A stretch of 64,000 nt of DNA. Source: Myxococcus stipitatus. GTDB taxonomy: Bacteria; Myxococcota; Myxococcia; Myxococcales; Myxococcaceae. The position numbers were made by a program, and so were the translations under genes. A model generated the notes under the pieces. It had not been told where the DNA came from and did not search any database. It saw nothing but the letters and a program-made list of their open reading frames with translations. Where the stretch lies: contig NZ_CP147913.1 of the NCBI RefSeq assembly GCF_037414475.1, forward strand, positions 2,108,001 to 2,172,000. The letters run 5' to 3'. Below are positions 18,080 to 27,382 of this stretch, in pieces (position 1 is the first letter of the stretch; the number at the start of each line of letters is the position of its first letter).

Positions 18080-18247
18080 AGTCGTACATACAGGTGCTTG
18101 GCCCCCAGGGGTGGAATCAAGGGGGGCTGACCTGGACCCCCACCGTTCCGCGGAGTAATGTTCTCGGTAGCACTTCGTGCGGCGCCCGGAGTTTCAGAAC
18201 CAGCGCCACGACGTTTTCACGCCCCCCCCGCCCCGCGAAGGCACTTC

Positions 18248-19282
18248 ATGTCATTCCTTGATCGCGTCCTCGAGCCGCCTAGCTACGGCTACGAGAAGAA
18301 TGGGCTGGTCCATGTGCCGACGGCACAGGCCATTGCCCGGGAGTTCTTCTCTCGCCTCAACATCCTCAGCACCCGCAAGAACTGGCTTGCCCTGGTGGGA
18401 TGGACCACGACGCTGAGCCTGGGAGTCCCGCTGGCGCTCTCCTTCACCCACTTCTTCAATGGGTGGTTCTGCCTCGCGGGCTTCGTCTACGGGATGGTGG
18501 TGCTGGGCACACACGGCACCATCTGGTTCCACCGATATGCGACGCACCGCGCCTTCCAGTTCAAGAACGCCTTCTGGCGCGAGCTGTGTCGCAACCTCGT
18601 CGTGAAAACCATCTCCGAGGAGGTGTATGTCATTTCTCACCACGTCCACCACGCCAAGGCCGAGCAGCCGGGCGACCCCTACAACGTGCAGGCGGGCTGG
18701 CTGTATTGCTTCCTAGCGGACGTCAACCACCAGGGCATCCACCGGGACTTGAGCCCCAAGGACTACGCGCAGCTGTGCAAGCTGATGGACCACACGGGGG
18801 TGCGATTGAACAGCCATGCCCAGTACCTGAAGTGGGGCTCGCTGTGCCATCCCGCGTGGACGGTGCTGCACTTCCTGGTGAACTGGGCCGTCTGGTACGG
18901 ACTCTTCTTCCTCATCGGCGGACACGCGTTGGCGCTGGCGCTCTTCGGTTGGGCGGGCGTGTGGGTGGTGGGCGTGCGGACGTTCAACTACGACGGGCAC
19001 GGGGGCGGAAAGGACCGGCGGCGCGACGGGATTGATTTCAACCGGAAGGACCTGTCCATCAACCAGTGCTGGCCAGGGCTCATCACCGGCGAGTGGCACA
19101 ACAACCACCACCTGTATCCACATGGCGCACGGGCGGGGTTCCTGCCGTACCAGTTCGACCCGGCGTGGCACGTCATCCGGTTCGGCTGGAAGGTGGGCGC
19201 CGTCCGCTCGTATCGAGACTTCCAGGAGGACTTCCTGGCGCGCCACTACCGCCCCTGGCTGGAGTCCCGGAAGCAGCCGTGA
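18248..19282 (+). CDS. Membrane fatty-acid desaturase (acyl-CoA/acyl-lipid type)
   Basis: A 344-residue integral membrane di-iron enzyme. ATG 18248 (MSFLDRVLEPP) is preferred over an upstream Pro/Arg-rich extension. The three histidine boxes of the family are present: HRYATHR, HHVHH and HNNHH, placed between four hydrophobic helices. It introduces a cis double bond into fatty acyl chains with O2 and an electron donor, affecting membrane fluidity. The DUF2652 gene follows after 43 bp on the same strand and may share the transcript. Confidence 0.9.
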   Translation: MSFLDRVLEPPSYGYEKNGLVHVPTAQAIAREFFSRLNILSTRKNWLALVGWTTTLSLGVPLALSFTHFFNGWFCLAGFVYGMVVLGTHGTIWFHRYATHRAFQFKNAFWRELCRNLVVKTISEEVYVISHHVHHAKAEQPGDPYNVQAGWLYCFLADVNHQGIHRDLSPKDYAQLCKLMDHTGVRLNSHAQYLKWGSLCHPAWTVLHFLVNWAVWYGLFFLIGGHALALALFGWAGVWVVGVRTFNYDGHGGGKDRRRDGIDFNRKDLSINQCWPGLITGEWHNNHHLYPHGARAGFLPYQFDPAWHVIRFGWKVGAVRSYRDFQEDFLARHYRPWLESRKQP

Positions 19283-19325
19283 GCGGCTAGGACTCGCCCG
19301 CGCCCTGCGCTAGCCTGGATGGCGC

Positions 19326-20075
19326 ATGGCGACAGAGAAGGCACTGCTCCTCATCGCGGATATCGGCGGCTACACCCGCTTCATGAAACATCACCGCTTC
19401 AGCCTCGCGCATGCGCAGGACGCGGTGGCGCAGCTGCTCGAAGCCGTCATCGACGCTTCGGGCCGGCTCAAGCTGGCCAAGCTGGAGGGAGACGCGGCCT
19501 TCTTCTACTCCGTCGGCGACGACTGTGGGGCTTTCGCCCGGCAGGTCGCGGACATCCGCCGGGCCTTCGTCGCGCGGCGCGAGCGGCTGGTCGTCGACCG
19601 CATGTGCCAGTGTGACGGCTGCATGCAGGTGGGCATGTTGACGCTCAAGTTCGTCGCCCACCTGGGCGAGGTCGCCTTCCAGCGCGTGAAGCACCTCACG
19701 GAGCTGGCGGGCGTCGACGTCATCCTGGTGCACCGGATGTTGAAGAACGACGTCCCGGTGTCCGAGTACCTCTTGATGACCGACGCCGTGCACGAGCGGC
19801 TCCAGCCGGAGCTGCGCCAGCTGACCCAAGGGCTCGAGCACGAGTTCGAGGGACTGGGCCGCACCGCCACGCACTACCTCGACCTCCACCAGAGCGGAGA
19901 GGAGCTCCCCGCGGCGCTCGCCCCGAAGCTGTCTCGCAGGCTGTGGAACAAGCTGTCGCTGGAGCTGCGCACGCTGAAGTACGTGCTCGGCATCGAGAAG
20001 CCCTGCCAGGACTTCCGCAACGTCGAGATTGTCGACACACGGCAAACGCCCCACTCCCATCCCCCGCGCACCTGA
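19326..20075 (+). CDS. DUF2652 family protein (cyclase-like fold)
   Basis: A 249-residue cytoplasmic protein. The opening LLIADIGGYTRFMKHHRFS and KLEGDAAFFY are the hallmark segments of DUF2652, which resembles class III nucleotide cyclase domains (D-x-x-G-F/Y-T). A Cys pair in MCQCDGCMQVG could bind metal. Whether it makes cyclic nucleotides is unknown. The next gene lies 68 bp downstream on the same strand. Confidence 0.75.
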   Translation: MATEKALLLIADIGGYTRFMKHHRFSLAHAQDAVAQLLEAVIDASGRLKLAKLEGDAAFFYSVGDDCGAFARQVADIRRAFVARRERLVVDRMCQCDGCMQVGMLTLKFVAHLGEVAFQRVKHLTELAGVDVILVHRMLKNDVPVSEYLLMTDAVHERLQPELRQLTQGLEHEFEGLGRTATHYLDLHQSGEELPAALAPKLSRRLWNKLSLELRTLKYVLGIEKPCQDFRNVEIVDTRQTPHSHPPRT

Positions 20076-20143
20076 GCGAGACATGCGGGCCCGGACCGCT
20101 CGTCCCCGAGCGGCGCCCGACATGCCGGAGCCGGAAGGACCTC

Positions 20144-21430
20144 ATGAAGAACCTCGACTGTGGACATGCCGCGCCCGCCACCGGGCGCTGGTGCAGCCAT
20201 CTGCTGGACGATGAGGACACCGCCTACCTCGTCCGCTTCACGGGCCAGGGCATGGACCACGAGCTGCTCTGTGACGCGTGTGAGAAGGCCCCTCCCCGGT
20301 ACGTGTCCATCTGCTCGGCCTGCCACCATGTGCGGATGGGGAGGATCTTCGACCAGGCCGGCATCCGCGGGCGTCCGGAGATTCGCACCCGGGAGACCGC
20401 GTTGCGCTTCGAGCACCGGGAGCTGAGCCTCCCCGCGCTCACGGGCCGCACCCTCAAGGCCGTCACCGCCCTGGGGACAGCGAATCGCTCCGTGTGGCTC
20501 GCGGTGGACGAGCGCGGCGAGTTGCTCCGCCTGGACCTGGAGGAGGACACGCTCACCCGCCTGGGCTCGGTGAGCGCGCAGGCGCTCGACCTCTCCGCCG
20601 AGCTCACGCTCCATGCGTCTCCGTGTGGGCGCTTCGCGGCGGTGGTGAACAGCCGGGGGTCTCGCGGCGTGGTGCTGGAGCTGACGTCTGGCGCGGTGAA
20701 GCTCGCGCTCGACCGGGGCGACTACCATGTCGAACACTGTGAGTTCTCCGTCGCCTTCTTCCGCGATGGCGACAGGACCCTCGTGGTGCATGCGACCGCG
20801 TGGAACCGGCTCGACGTGACGGACCCGGCCACGGGGGAGCTGTTGACCCGGCGCGAGTTCGCCCCCGCGAAGGAGGGTGCGAACACACGCGACACACACG
20901 AGCTGGACTACTTCCACTGCGGGCTGACGGTGTCGCCGGATGGAGCCTGGCTCGTGGACGACGGCTGGGTGTGGCATCCGGTGGGGATGCTGGCGAGCAT
21001 CTCGCTGCGCCGATGGCTGCATGAGAACGTCTGGGAGTCGGAGGACGGCCCCTCCCGGAAGCTGCTCCGCGAATGCTCCTACTACTGGGATGCGCCCTCG
21101 TACTTCGCCGGCCCGCGCACGCTGGTCACCTGGGGCTTCGGCGGGGACGTCGACTCCCTCATGGATGCCGCGATGCTCTTCGACGTCGAGTCCGGCAACC
21201 TGCTGCGCTGGTTCCCGGGTCCCCGTGGACAGTTCCACGGGGACGGGAACCTGCTGCTCGCGACCTCGCAGGACCAGGGCACCTGTGTCTGGGACCTGGA
21301 GACGGGTGAGCGGCTCCACCAGGATGCCGCCCTGAAGCCAACGGCCTGGCATCCCTCGGCGCGGCGCTTCCTGACGGTGCTGCCCGAGGGCGCCGTGCGC
21401 GAGAGCGCCCTGAGCGGCGCGGCGTGGTGA
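20144..21430 (+). CDS. Cys-rich zinc-binding N-terminus fused to WD40-like beta-propeller, unknown role
   Basis: A 428-residue protein starting at ATG 20144 after GGAAGG. The first 62 residues hold C6, H8, C17, H19, C43, C46, C57, C60 and H61, arranged like two zinc-ribbon sites. The rest has WD40/YVTN-like repeats with patterns such as VSPDGAWL and ATSQDQGTCVWDLETGERL, suggesting a cytoplasmic beta-propeller. No catalytic residues are visible. A protein-interaction or adaptor role is inferred. It converges on the ECF sigma factor gene with a 13-bp gap. Confidence 0.65.
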   Translation: MKNLDCGHAAPATGRWCSHLLDDEDTAYLVRFTGQGMDHELLCDACEKAPPRYVSICSACHHVRMGRIFDQAGIRGRPEIRTRETALRFEHRELSLPALTGRTLKAVTALGTANRSVWLAVDERGELLRLDLEEDTLTRLGSVSAQALDLSAELTLHASPCGRFAAVVNSRGSRGVVLELTSGAVKLALDRGDYHVEHCEFSVAFFRDGDRTLVVHATAWNRLDVTDPATGELLTRREFAPAKEGANTRDTHELDYFHCGLTVSPDGAWLVDDGWVWHPVGMLASISLRRWLHENVWESEDGPSRKLLRECSYYWDAPSYFAGPRTLVTWGFGGDVDSLMDAAMLFDVESGNLLRWFPGPRGQFHGDGNLLLATSQDQGTCVWDLETGERLHQDAALKPTAWHPSARRFLTVLPEGAVRESALSGAAW

Positions 21431-21443
21431 ACGCGCGCGACGC

Positions 21444-22319
21444 TCAGGTGGGGAACACCGACAGCTCCACCTGACGCAGCCGCTCGGGGTCGGTCAGCGT
21501 CTCGAAGGAGCGGACCTTTCCTTCGTGGACGGTGAAGACGAGCACCGAGTGCAGCCGGCCCCTCGGGGCCACCACGAGGCCAATCTTTCCGTCGATGAGC
21601 GCCACCTGGGCCATCCGGGCCCGGTGCGCGTGGAGACGGGCCTGAGCCGCCACGTCCCTCGCGCCGCGGACCTCGGAGGGGACACCTGGAGGCAGCCTCG
21701 CGTCCGTGCGGACCACGACGTCCGGGTCCAGCACCGCGAGCAGCGCGTCGAGGTCCCCGCCTCGAGAGGCGGCGAGGAACGCGCTGACGACCTCGCGCTG
21801 ACGGGAGAGGTCCGCATCCGCCGAGAGGGCCGCGCCGTGAACCCTGCGGCGCGCGCGGCTGGCCAACTGCCGCGTCGCCGTCGAGTTGCGCCCGACGATG
21901 GGGGCAATCTCGTCGAAGGACATGGAGAACATGTCGTGCAGGACGAAGGCGATTCTCTCGGGGGGATTGAGCGCCTCGAGCACCACGAGCAGCGCGAGCC
22001 CCACGGAGTCCGCCATGAGCGCCTCCTGCTCGGGGGTGCTCGCGTCCGTGCGGACAGGCTCCGCGCCCTGCTCGTCCTGGGCTTCCTCACGCCGGGACTT
22101 GCGGGTGCGAAGGAAGTCCAGGCACACGCGCGCGACGACGGTGGTCAACCATCCCCGGGGGTTCGTCACTTCACGCGTGTCCGCGCGGCTCAGATGGAGC
22201 CAGGCCTCCTGGACCGCGTCCTCCGCCTCGCTCAGGGAGCCGAGCATCCGGTAGGCCACGCCCCGCAGATGGGCCCGGTGAGTCTGGAAGTCCTCGGCGC
22301 TGAGATTTCTTTCGTCCAT
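21444..22319 (-). CDS. ECF41-type RNA polymerase sigma factor
   Basis: A 291-residue sigma factor. The sigma2 region reads HRAHLRGVAYRMLGSLSEAEDAVQEAWL, and sigma4 includes PPERIAFVLHDMFSMSFDEIAPIVGR. A C-terminal extension of about 110 residues follows, of the SnoaL/NTF2 fold that marks the ECF41 group (DGKIGLVVAPRGRLHSVLVF). In ECF41 systems there is no classical anti-sigma factor; the C-terminal domain modulates activity and the target gene is usually adjacent. The divergent decarboxylase gene and its upstream TCACA-N16-CGTC motif fit that pattern. Confidence 0.88.
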   Translation of the reverse strand: MDERNLSAEDFQTHRAHLRGVAYRMLGSLSEAEDAVQEAWLHLSRADTREVTNPRGWLTTVVARVCLDFLRTRKSRREEAQDEQGAEPVRTDASTPEQEALMADSVGLALLVVLEALNPPERIAFVLHDMFSMSFDEIAPIVGRNSTATRQLASRARRRVHGAALSADADLSRQREVVSAFLAASRGGDLDALLAVLDPDVVVRTDARLPPGVPSEVRGARDVAAQARLHAHRARMAQVALIDGKIGLVVAPRGRLHSVLVFTVHEGKVRSFETLTDPERLRQVELSVFPT

Positions 22320-22320
22320 C

Positions 22321-22347
22321 GGTCACATTCTTTTCGAGGGCTCCGTC
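22321..22347 (+). promoter_or_regulatory. ECF41-like promoter for the carboxymuconolactone decarboxylase gene
   Basis: GGTCACA, 16 bp, then CGTC. The ECF41 group consensus as I recall it is TGTCACA (-35) and CGTC (-10) with about this spacing. It points toward the decarboxylase gene, leaving a leader of about 95 nt, and lies just upstream of the sigma factor start on the other strand. Confidence 0.55.
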
Positions 22348-22448
22348 ATCGCGGCGCCGAACGAAACAACGCCGGATTGTCACGCACCCAAGGGGCATGC
22401 AACCCCCTTTCAACGAGGGCCCACGGTGGCCCTTGAAGGAACACGTCC

Positions 22449-22910
22449 ATGAACTCCCGAATGAAGAACCCCGCGATGGTCGTCCCCGATGCCATGGCCG
22501 CCTTGCAGGCCCTGGGCGCCGCCGCGCACAAGGGGGGTGTCCCGAAGAAGACGCTCGAATTGGTGCACCTGCGCGCCAGTCAAATCAACGGATGCGGCGT
22601 GTGCGTGGACATGCACGCGAGGATGGCGCGCAAGAGCGGTGAGACCGAGGACCGCCTCTTCGCGGTGGCCGCGTGGAGGGACGTGCCCTACTTCACCGAC
22701 GCCGAGCGTGCGGCGCTGGCGCTCACCGAGTGCGTCACGCGGCTCAGCGACAAGTCCGACGCGGTCCCCGACGAGGTCTGGAACGAGGCCGCGCGGCACT
22801 TCGACGAGCAGGCGATGGGCGCGCTGGTCATGTCCATTGGACTGGTCAACCTCTGGAACCGGCTCAACGCGGCGACGCGGCAGGTCGCCAACCCTCACGC
22901 CCGTTGGTAG
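22449..22910 (+). CDS. Carboxymuconolactone decarboxylase / AhpD-like protein
   Basis: A 153-residue alpha-helical protein with the AhpD core: Glu37, then ASQINGCGVCVDMHARMA giving the redox pair Cys49/Cys52 and His56. This supports peroxidase or disulfide-reductase chemistry rather than true decarboxylation. Such genes are the usual neighbours and targets of ECF41 sigma factors. Its end overlaps the end of the convergent AraC gene by 16 bp. Confidence 0.85.
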   Translation: MNSRMKNPAMVVPDAMAALQALGAAAHKGGVPKKTLELVHLRASQINGCGVCVDMHARMARKSGETEDRLFAVAAWRDVPYFTDAERAALALTECVTRLSDKSDAVPDEVWNEAARHFDEQAMGALVMSIGLVNLWNRLNAATRQVANPHARW

Positions 22911-23710
22911 GCGGAGGGCCGCGCGAGCGCCGAGGGTGGACAGCCGAACTCGCGCCGGAAGGCGTGAGTGAAATGGCTGTGGGAGGAGAAGCCCAGCGCG
23001 AGCGCGACATCGGTGATGCGGCCCGCGGCGTGCTCCAGCTCGAAGAGGGCGGCGCGCAATCTCAGACGGGTGAGGTGCGTGTGCAGTGTCTCTCCAGTCA
23101 CCGCGCGGAAGACACGGCTGGCGTGAAAGGGGGAGGTGTTCGCCGCCTCCGCCAGCGCGCCCACCGTCAGCCGCTCCGTGAAGCAGGTGGCCATGAGGTG
23201 CTGGAGCTCCTCGGCGAGCTGACGCCAGGCCGGGGAGATGGCTCGCGGCCGCCGTGATGGAGCGCGGTCCTCCGCGTGGAGTTGGTGGACCAAGGCCAGC
23301 GCCATCTCCTCCCGCGCGAAGGGGTCCGGGTCGCGAAGCAACTGGACGTGCAGACGCGCGGCGCGCGCGGACACGTGACAGGTGTGGGAATCCTCCCGCG
23401 ACGTCCACGCCTCCGCCAGCGTGCCCCTGAGCAGCAACAACGTGCCGCGCTGGGGCCGCTGCGATGGCGTCTCCATCCAGTACTCGTTGCCGGGTGTATT
23501 CAGAGCCGCCGTGGCCGGGTCCACCACGCTGCGCTCGCGGCCATGCGTGCGCAGGTGGGTGCCCGTCTGGAGCAGGTCCAGCTCGTGGTAGCGGGCCTGC
23601 TCACGCCACCGGGCGCGCGGCCCACCCTCACACGTCCACTCGCCCACCAGCAGCTCGGGAGTCGTGACGAGCGGACGCAGCGAGCACGGCGGCTCCCAAT
23701 CGTGGGTCAT
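22895..23710 (-). CDS. AraC-family transcriptional regulator
   Basis: A 271-residue regulator with a C-terminal double helix-turn-helix of about 100 residues. HTH1 is near LTVGALAEAANTSPFHASRVFRA, and HTH2 is near GRITDVALALGFSSHSHFTHAFRREFGC with the family signature end. The N-terminal 160 residues form a cupin-like ligand domain (ELDLLQTGTHLRTHGRER). Its target is unknown. It overlaps the decarboxylase gene tail to tail. Confidence 0.88.
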   Translation of the reverse strand: MTHDWEPPCSLRPLVTTPELLVGEWTCEGGPRARWREQARYHELDLLQTGTHLRTHGRERSVVDPATAALNTPGNEYWMETPSQRPQRGTLLLLRGTLAEAWTSREDSHTCHVSARAARLHVQLLRDPDPFAREEMALALVHQLHAEDRAPSRRPRAISPAWRQLAEELQHLMATCFTERLTVGALAEAANTSPFHASRVFRAVTGETLHTHLTRLRLRAALFELEHAAGRITDVALALGFSSHSHFTHAFRREFGCPPSALARPSAYQRA

Positions 23711-23732
23711 CGGACGAGGATGGCGGAACGAC

Positions 23733-24260
23733 TCAGGGATGGGAAGCCGGCAACAGCTCGGGAGGAATCGGGTTCGCCGCGTCCTCGGACTGCCAGACCA
23801 CGCTGGTGACCCACCAGCGCGTGCCGTCGAAGTAGAGCTGGAGGTAGTTGACGCCCCGGCCGGGCATGCCGTCTCCCTGTCCCGTGCGCGATTCGTAGGT
23901 GGACGCCACGTGCGCGATGTGGCCGTAGCGCTTCACCGTCCGGTGGACCTCCCACTCCCGGAAGCCCCCCGCAATCAGCGGCTCCGTGGACTCCGCGAAG
24001 CGGGCGTGGTCGAACACCTCCACCGTCTTGCCGATGGCCACGAAGTGAATCCACGGACTGTACAGCGACCTGTCCCGCGCCCACTGGCGAGGTGCTTCCG
24101 GGGCGATGTTCACCACTTCGTAGAAGGCCCGCATCACCCCGTCGATGGTGGTGACGTCCTCGGGGCGCGCAGCGGAGGCCGTGCCCGCATCGGAAGGCGC
24201 GGACGTGTGGGCGCAGCCCGCCGAGAGCAGCAGAAGGAGACACACGAGATGGATTCGCAT
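23733..24260 (-). CDS. SnoaL/NTF2-like lipoprotein
   Basis: A 175-residue lipoprotein (LLSAGC, Cys16). The mature region has features of the SnoaL/DUF4440 NTF2-like fold: DVTTIDGVMRAFYEVVN near its start and GVNYLQLYFDGTRWWVTSVVW near the end. These small barrels bind hydrophobic ligands or act as lyases/isomerases; no activity can be assigned. It lies 22 bp upstream of the AraC gene on the same strand and may be co-expressed. Confidence 0.65.
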   Translation of the reverse strand: MRIHLVCLLLLLSAGCAHTSAPSDAGTASAARPEDVTTIDGVMRAFYEVVNIAPEAPRQWARDRSLYSPWIHFVAIGKTVEVFDHARFAESTEPLIAGGFREWEVHRTVKRYGHIAHVASTYESRTGQGDGMPGRGVNYLQLYFDGTRWWVTSVVWQSEDAANPIPPELLPASHP

Positions 24261-24405
24261 GCCCTCACCATGAAGAGGGCCGCGGGGATGGCGCTATCAG
24301 AATCTTGCGCACGCATGAACACCGCCCCCTCCCCCATGCACATCTTGGCGGCACGCCCCATCCTCCCCACCGTCGGCGACGCTCACGAACGGTGGAGGAG
24401 ATGAC

Positions 24406-25908
24406 ATGCGGGGAACACTCGGATGTGCCTTGTTGGGAATGGGATTGGCCGCGTGCGGGGTCACCTCGGGCAGCGAAGACCTCACGACGTGGACGGACTC
24501 CTCCCACCGCGAAGTCGCGACGCTGGCCTGCCCACCGGGCGAGGCCTCTCGCGTCCAGGTCATCACGCCCCCGGGTAGCGGGCCCGTCATCATCAGCGGC
24601 CGGCTCCTGGGCACCGACCAGCTCGTCAGCGCGCAGGGGCTGCTCTTCTTCGGGACCAACTTCGTCGACGGCAGCGCCGTCCTCTGGAGCACGGATGGCA
24701 CGCCCGATGGCACCATTCCGGTGAAGCACTTCGCGCCCGTCCCCGTCGGTCCCCCTCGCATGGATGGGCTCGTCGCCGCGGGGTCCCAGGTCTTCTTCGA
24801 GTTCTTCGACCCCGCCACGGGCAACGAGCTGTGGGTCAGCGACGGAACCGAAGCGGGGACCCGGCTCGTCAAGGACCTCACCCCAGGCGCCGAGAGCTCC
24901 TGGTTCGACCACATCGCCTCACTCGACGGGCGGCTCGTCTTCGTGCGCACCGTTCCAGGTCCCGCGCCACACTTTCCGCGGTACGAGGTCTGGCGCTCGG
25001 ATGGCACCACCGCCGGCACCGTCCGCGTGGCCGTGCTCCCCTCGGCCTTCCAGGTCCGCTACGTCTCGCTGACCGTGGACCACGCACTCCACCTGTTCCT
25101 GTCCTCGGGAACACAGGGCACCGTGCTCTGGCGCACGGACGGAACCTCCGCTGGAACCTTCGCCGTCAAGAAGCTGGACGCCGCGAGCACCTACGTCAAC
25201 GACGTGGGCCACGCGGGGAACCTGGGCCTCTTCGTCCTGGAGGACGGCCCCAACTTCGAAGTGTGGAAGACCGATGGAACGCCCGGGGGCACGCTCCGGC
25301 TGGAGTCGTTCGGCAGGCCCCCCCGGTTGCTCGGGACGCTCGGCACTCATGTCTATTTGAGCACCCCGTCCCTGGACTATCGCTACCTCCACATCAATCG
25401 CATCTCGCTGAACGGCGGCGCGCGGACTCGCATCGTCACGCTCCCCAATCCCTACGCGGACGAGCCGGACTCGAGCCCCTACATCCAACGAACGGCTCGC
25501 GCGGGAGGGAAGCTCTACTTCTCCATGGCCATCAGCAGCACCGGCCCCGCGCCCCGGGATGTCTCGCTCTGGGTCACGGATGGAACCGCCGCTGGAACCC
25601 AGCAGCTGTACCGTCCCCTGTCGCTCGGCGATGAGTACTTCTCGCCGTTGTTCGCCACGACGGACGGCACCGTTTTCTTCAGCGGCTCGACGGATGGCCT
25701 GTATCCCGAGCCCTGGTTCACCCGAGGCACCCCCTCCACCACGGGCCAGCTCGCGGACATCATCCCTGGCACCTACGGCTCCACACCGGATGGCTTCGCC
25801 CAGCGCGGAGACCATGTCTTCTTCTTCGCCTCCGACGACACCGGGGAGACGCAACTGTGGAGCGCGCCCACTCCCCCTCCGTGTCCCCCCGGGCCCGCCG
25901 AGGAGTGA
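24406..25908 (+). CDS. ELWxxDGT-repeat lipoprotein
   Basis: A 500-residue surface lipoprotein (LAACG, Cys17). It contains at least six copies of a motif like LWSTDGTPDGT, ELWVSDGTEAGT, VWRSDGTTAGT, LWRTDGTSAGT, VWKTDGTPGGT and LWVTDGTAAGT, spaced about 45-60 residues apart. This is the ELWxxDGT repeat typical of myxobacterial and planctomycete surface proteins, likely folding as a beta-propeller. Function is unknown; a structural or adhesive role is inferred. The start follows GGAGG. Confidence 0.8.
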   Translation: MRGTLGCALLGMGLAACGVTSGSEDLTTWTDSSHREVATLACPPGEASRVQVITPPGSGPVIISGRLLGTDQLVSAQGLLFFGTNFVDGSAVLWSTDGTPDGTIPVKHFAPVPVGPPRMDGLVAAGSQVFFEFFDPATGNELWVSDGTEAGTRLVKDLTPGAESSWFDHIASLDGRLVFVRTVPGPAPHFPRYEVWRSDGTTAGTVRVAVLPSAFQVRYVSLTVDHALHLFLSSGTQGTVLWRTDGTSAGTFAVKKLDAASTYVNDVGHAGNLGLFVLEDGPNFEVWKTDGTPGGTLRLESFGRPPRLLGTLGTHVYLSTPSLDYRYLHINRISLNGGARTRIVTLPNPYADEPDSSPYIQRTARAGGKLYFSMAISSTGPAPRDVSLWVTDGTAAGTQQLYRPLSLGDEYFSPLFATTDGTVFFSGSTDGLYPEPWFTRGTPSTTGQLADIIPGTYGSTPDGFAQRGDHVFFFASDDTGETQLWSAPTPPPCPPGPAEE

Positions 25909-25993
25909 CCCTCTCGCTCCCGCTTCGAGTCCCGGAGCCGGCCGCGTCCACACGTTCTTGATGCTCGCTGGGGGAGCCGGCGCTTCGTTTCAT

Positions 25994-27286
25994 TCAGCGA
26001 GCGCCGCGAGCTCCCGCCCCAAGACGCACCAGCAGGGCCGCCATGGCCGAGACAGTGGCCAGCGCCGTCACCGCCAGCCAGCCCCATGTGGCCAGCACGA
26101 GGCTTCCACTGGCCGCGCCGACCGCCATGCCCATGAACATGGAGACGAACAACACCGCGTTGAGCCGGCTGCGCGCCGCCGGGTCGATGCCGAAGACCAG
26201 GGTCTGATGCGCCACCAACGTGACCTGGACTCCCAGGTCGAATCCCACCGCGCTGATGCCCAGCAGCCACAGCTGCGACCGGGGCTCCAACCAGGGCGAG
26301 GCGAACATCAGCGCGAACGAGACAGCGGTGAGGCCCACCCCGATGCGGGTCACGACCTCGGGTCCGAAGCGGTCCGCCACACGGCCGGCCACCGGTGCGC
26401 CCAACGCCCCCGCCGCGCCCGCCAGGCCAAACGCGCCCGCCACCGCGCTGCCCAGGTGGAACGGCGCGCCATGCAACATCACCGCGAGCGTGGACCAGAA
26501 CGCGCTGAATCCAATCGAGAGCAGCCCCTGCGCCACCGCCGCGCGGCGCAACGTCGCGTGCTTGCGCCACAGGCCGGCCAGCGAACCGAGCAAGGCGGAG
26601 TAGGAGAGCGTGCTGGTCGGCTGGAAGCGGGGCAGCCCGCGCCAGGCCGCCACACCCACCAGGGCCACGCTGCCCGAGGCCATCAGGTACATGGCGCGCC
26701 AACCGAGGTGCTCCGACACCACTCCGCTGACGACGCGGGACAACAGGATGCCGAGCAGCAGGCCGGTCATCACCGTGCCGACCACACTTCCCCGCTCACG
26801 CTCGGGGGCCAACGTCGCGGCGGCCGGAACGATGTCCTGCGCCAGCGTCGCGGTCAGCCCCATGGCGAAGCTCGCCACCAGCAACAGGCCGATACCAGGC
26901 GCCAGTCCCCCGAGCATCAATGCCGCGCTCAGCAGGCCGGCCTTCACGAGGATGATGCGGCGCCGGTCGAACCGGTCTCCCAGCGGCGCGAGCAACAGGA
27001 TGCCCAGGGCATAACCCAGCAAGGTGAGCGTGGGCAGCAACCCCACCGTGGCCTCCGAGGCCCCCAGGGTGGGCCCCATCACCCCCAGCATCGGCTGGCT
27101 GTAGTAGAGGGCCGCCACCGAGAAGCCCGCGCTCGCGGCCAATAGGAGCCGCAGGCCACGCGCCATTCCCACGTCACCGCCAGGGTGGGTGGCTATCAGC
27201 CGGGATTGCTTCTCCGTGGAGCCCGGCTCCGTCTTGCGCGTGGCACCGGTTCCAATTGTTCCATGTACGGCACGAATGAAGGCCAT
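25994..27286 (-). CDS. MFS transporter (drug/metabolite efflux type)
   Basis: A 430-residue protein starting at ATG 27286 after GAGGTGACGACC. An unusual ~40-residue basic N-terminal extension precedes twelve predicted helices. The loop 2-3 signature GDRFDRRRIILVKAG and the motif AGRVADRFGPEVV in the second half mark the major facilitator superfamily. It resembles arabinose-efflux-like permeases (AraJ/YnfM group). It is divergent from a LysR regulator across a 96-bp gap, so that regulator likely controls it. Confidence 0.85.
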   Translation of the reverse strand: MAFIRAVHGTIGTGATRKTEPGSTEKQSRLIATHPGGDVGMARGLRLLLAASAGFSVAALYYSQPMLGVMGPTLGASEATVGLLPTLTLLGYALGILLLAPLGDRFDRRRIILVKAGLLSAALMLGGLAPGIGLLLVASFAMGLTATLAQDIVPAAATLAPERERGSVVGTVMTGLLLGILLSRVVSGVVSEHLGWRAMYLMASGSVALVGVAAWRGLPRFQPTSTLSYSALLGSLAGLWRKHATLRRAAVAQGLLSIGFSAFWSTLAVMLHGAPFHLGSAVAGAFGLAGAAGALGAPVAGRVADRFGPEVVTRIGVGLTAVSFALMFASPWLEPRSQLWLLGISAVGFDLGVQVTLVAHQTLVFGIDPAARSRLNAVLFVSMFMGMAVGAASGSLVLATWGWLAVTALATVSAMAALLVRLGAGARGAR

Positions 27287-27382
27287 GGTCGTCACCTCGA
27301 GGTTGCGGCTCGAGGTGACTGTGCGCCCGGGCGCGCCCCGCCTGTAGTGGCACACGCCGCACAGCGGTTATACGCTCCGCGC

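Larger units (their letters stand above)
17731..18247. other. Intergenic region with decayed sequence before the desaturase
   Basis: A 517-bp gap between two divergent genes. Its left part holds a possible NrfD-like remnant on the minus strand. The middle has a short palindrome (18065-18079), and the right part leads into the desaturase gene with GAAGG before the ATG. Base composition around 18020-18140 is less GC-rich than the genes, as expected for promoters. Confidence 0.45.
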
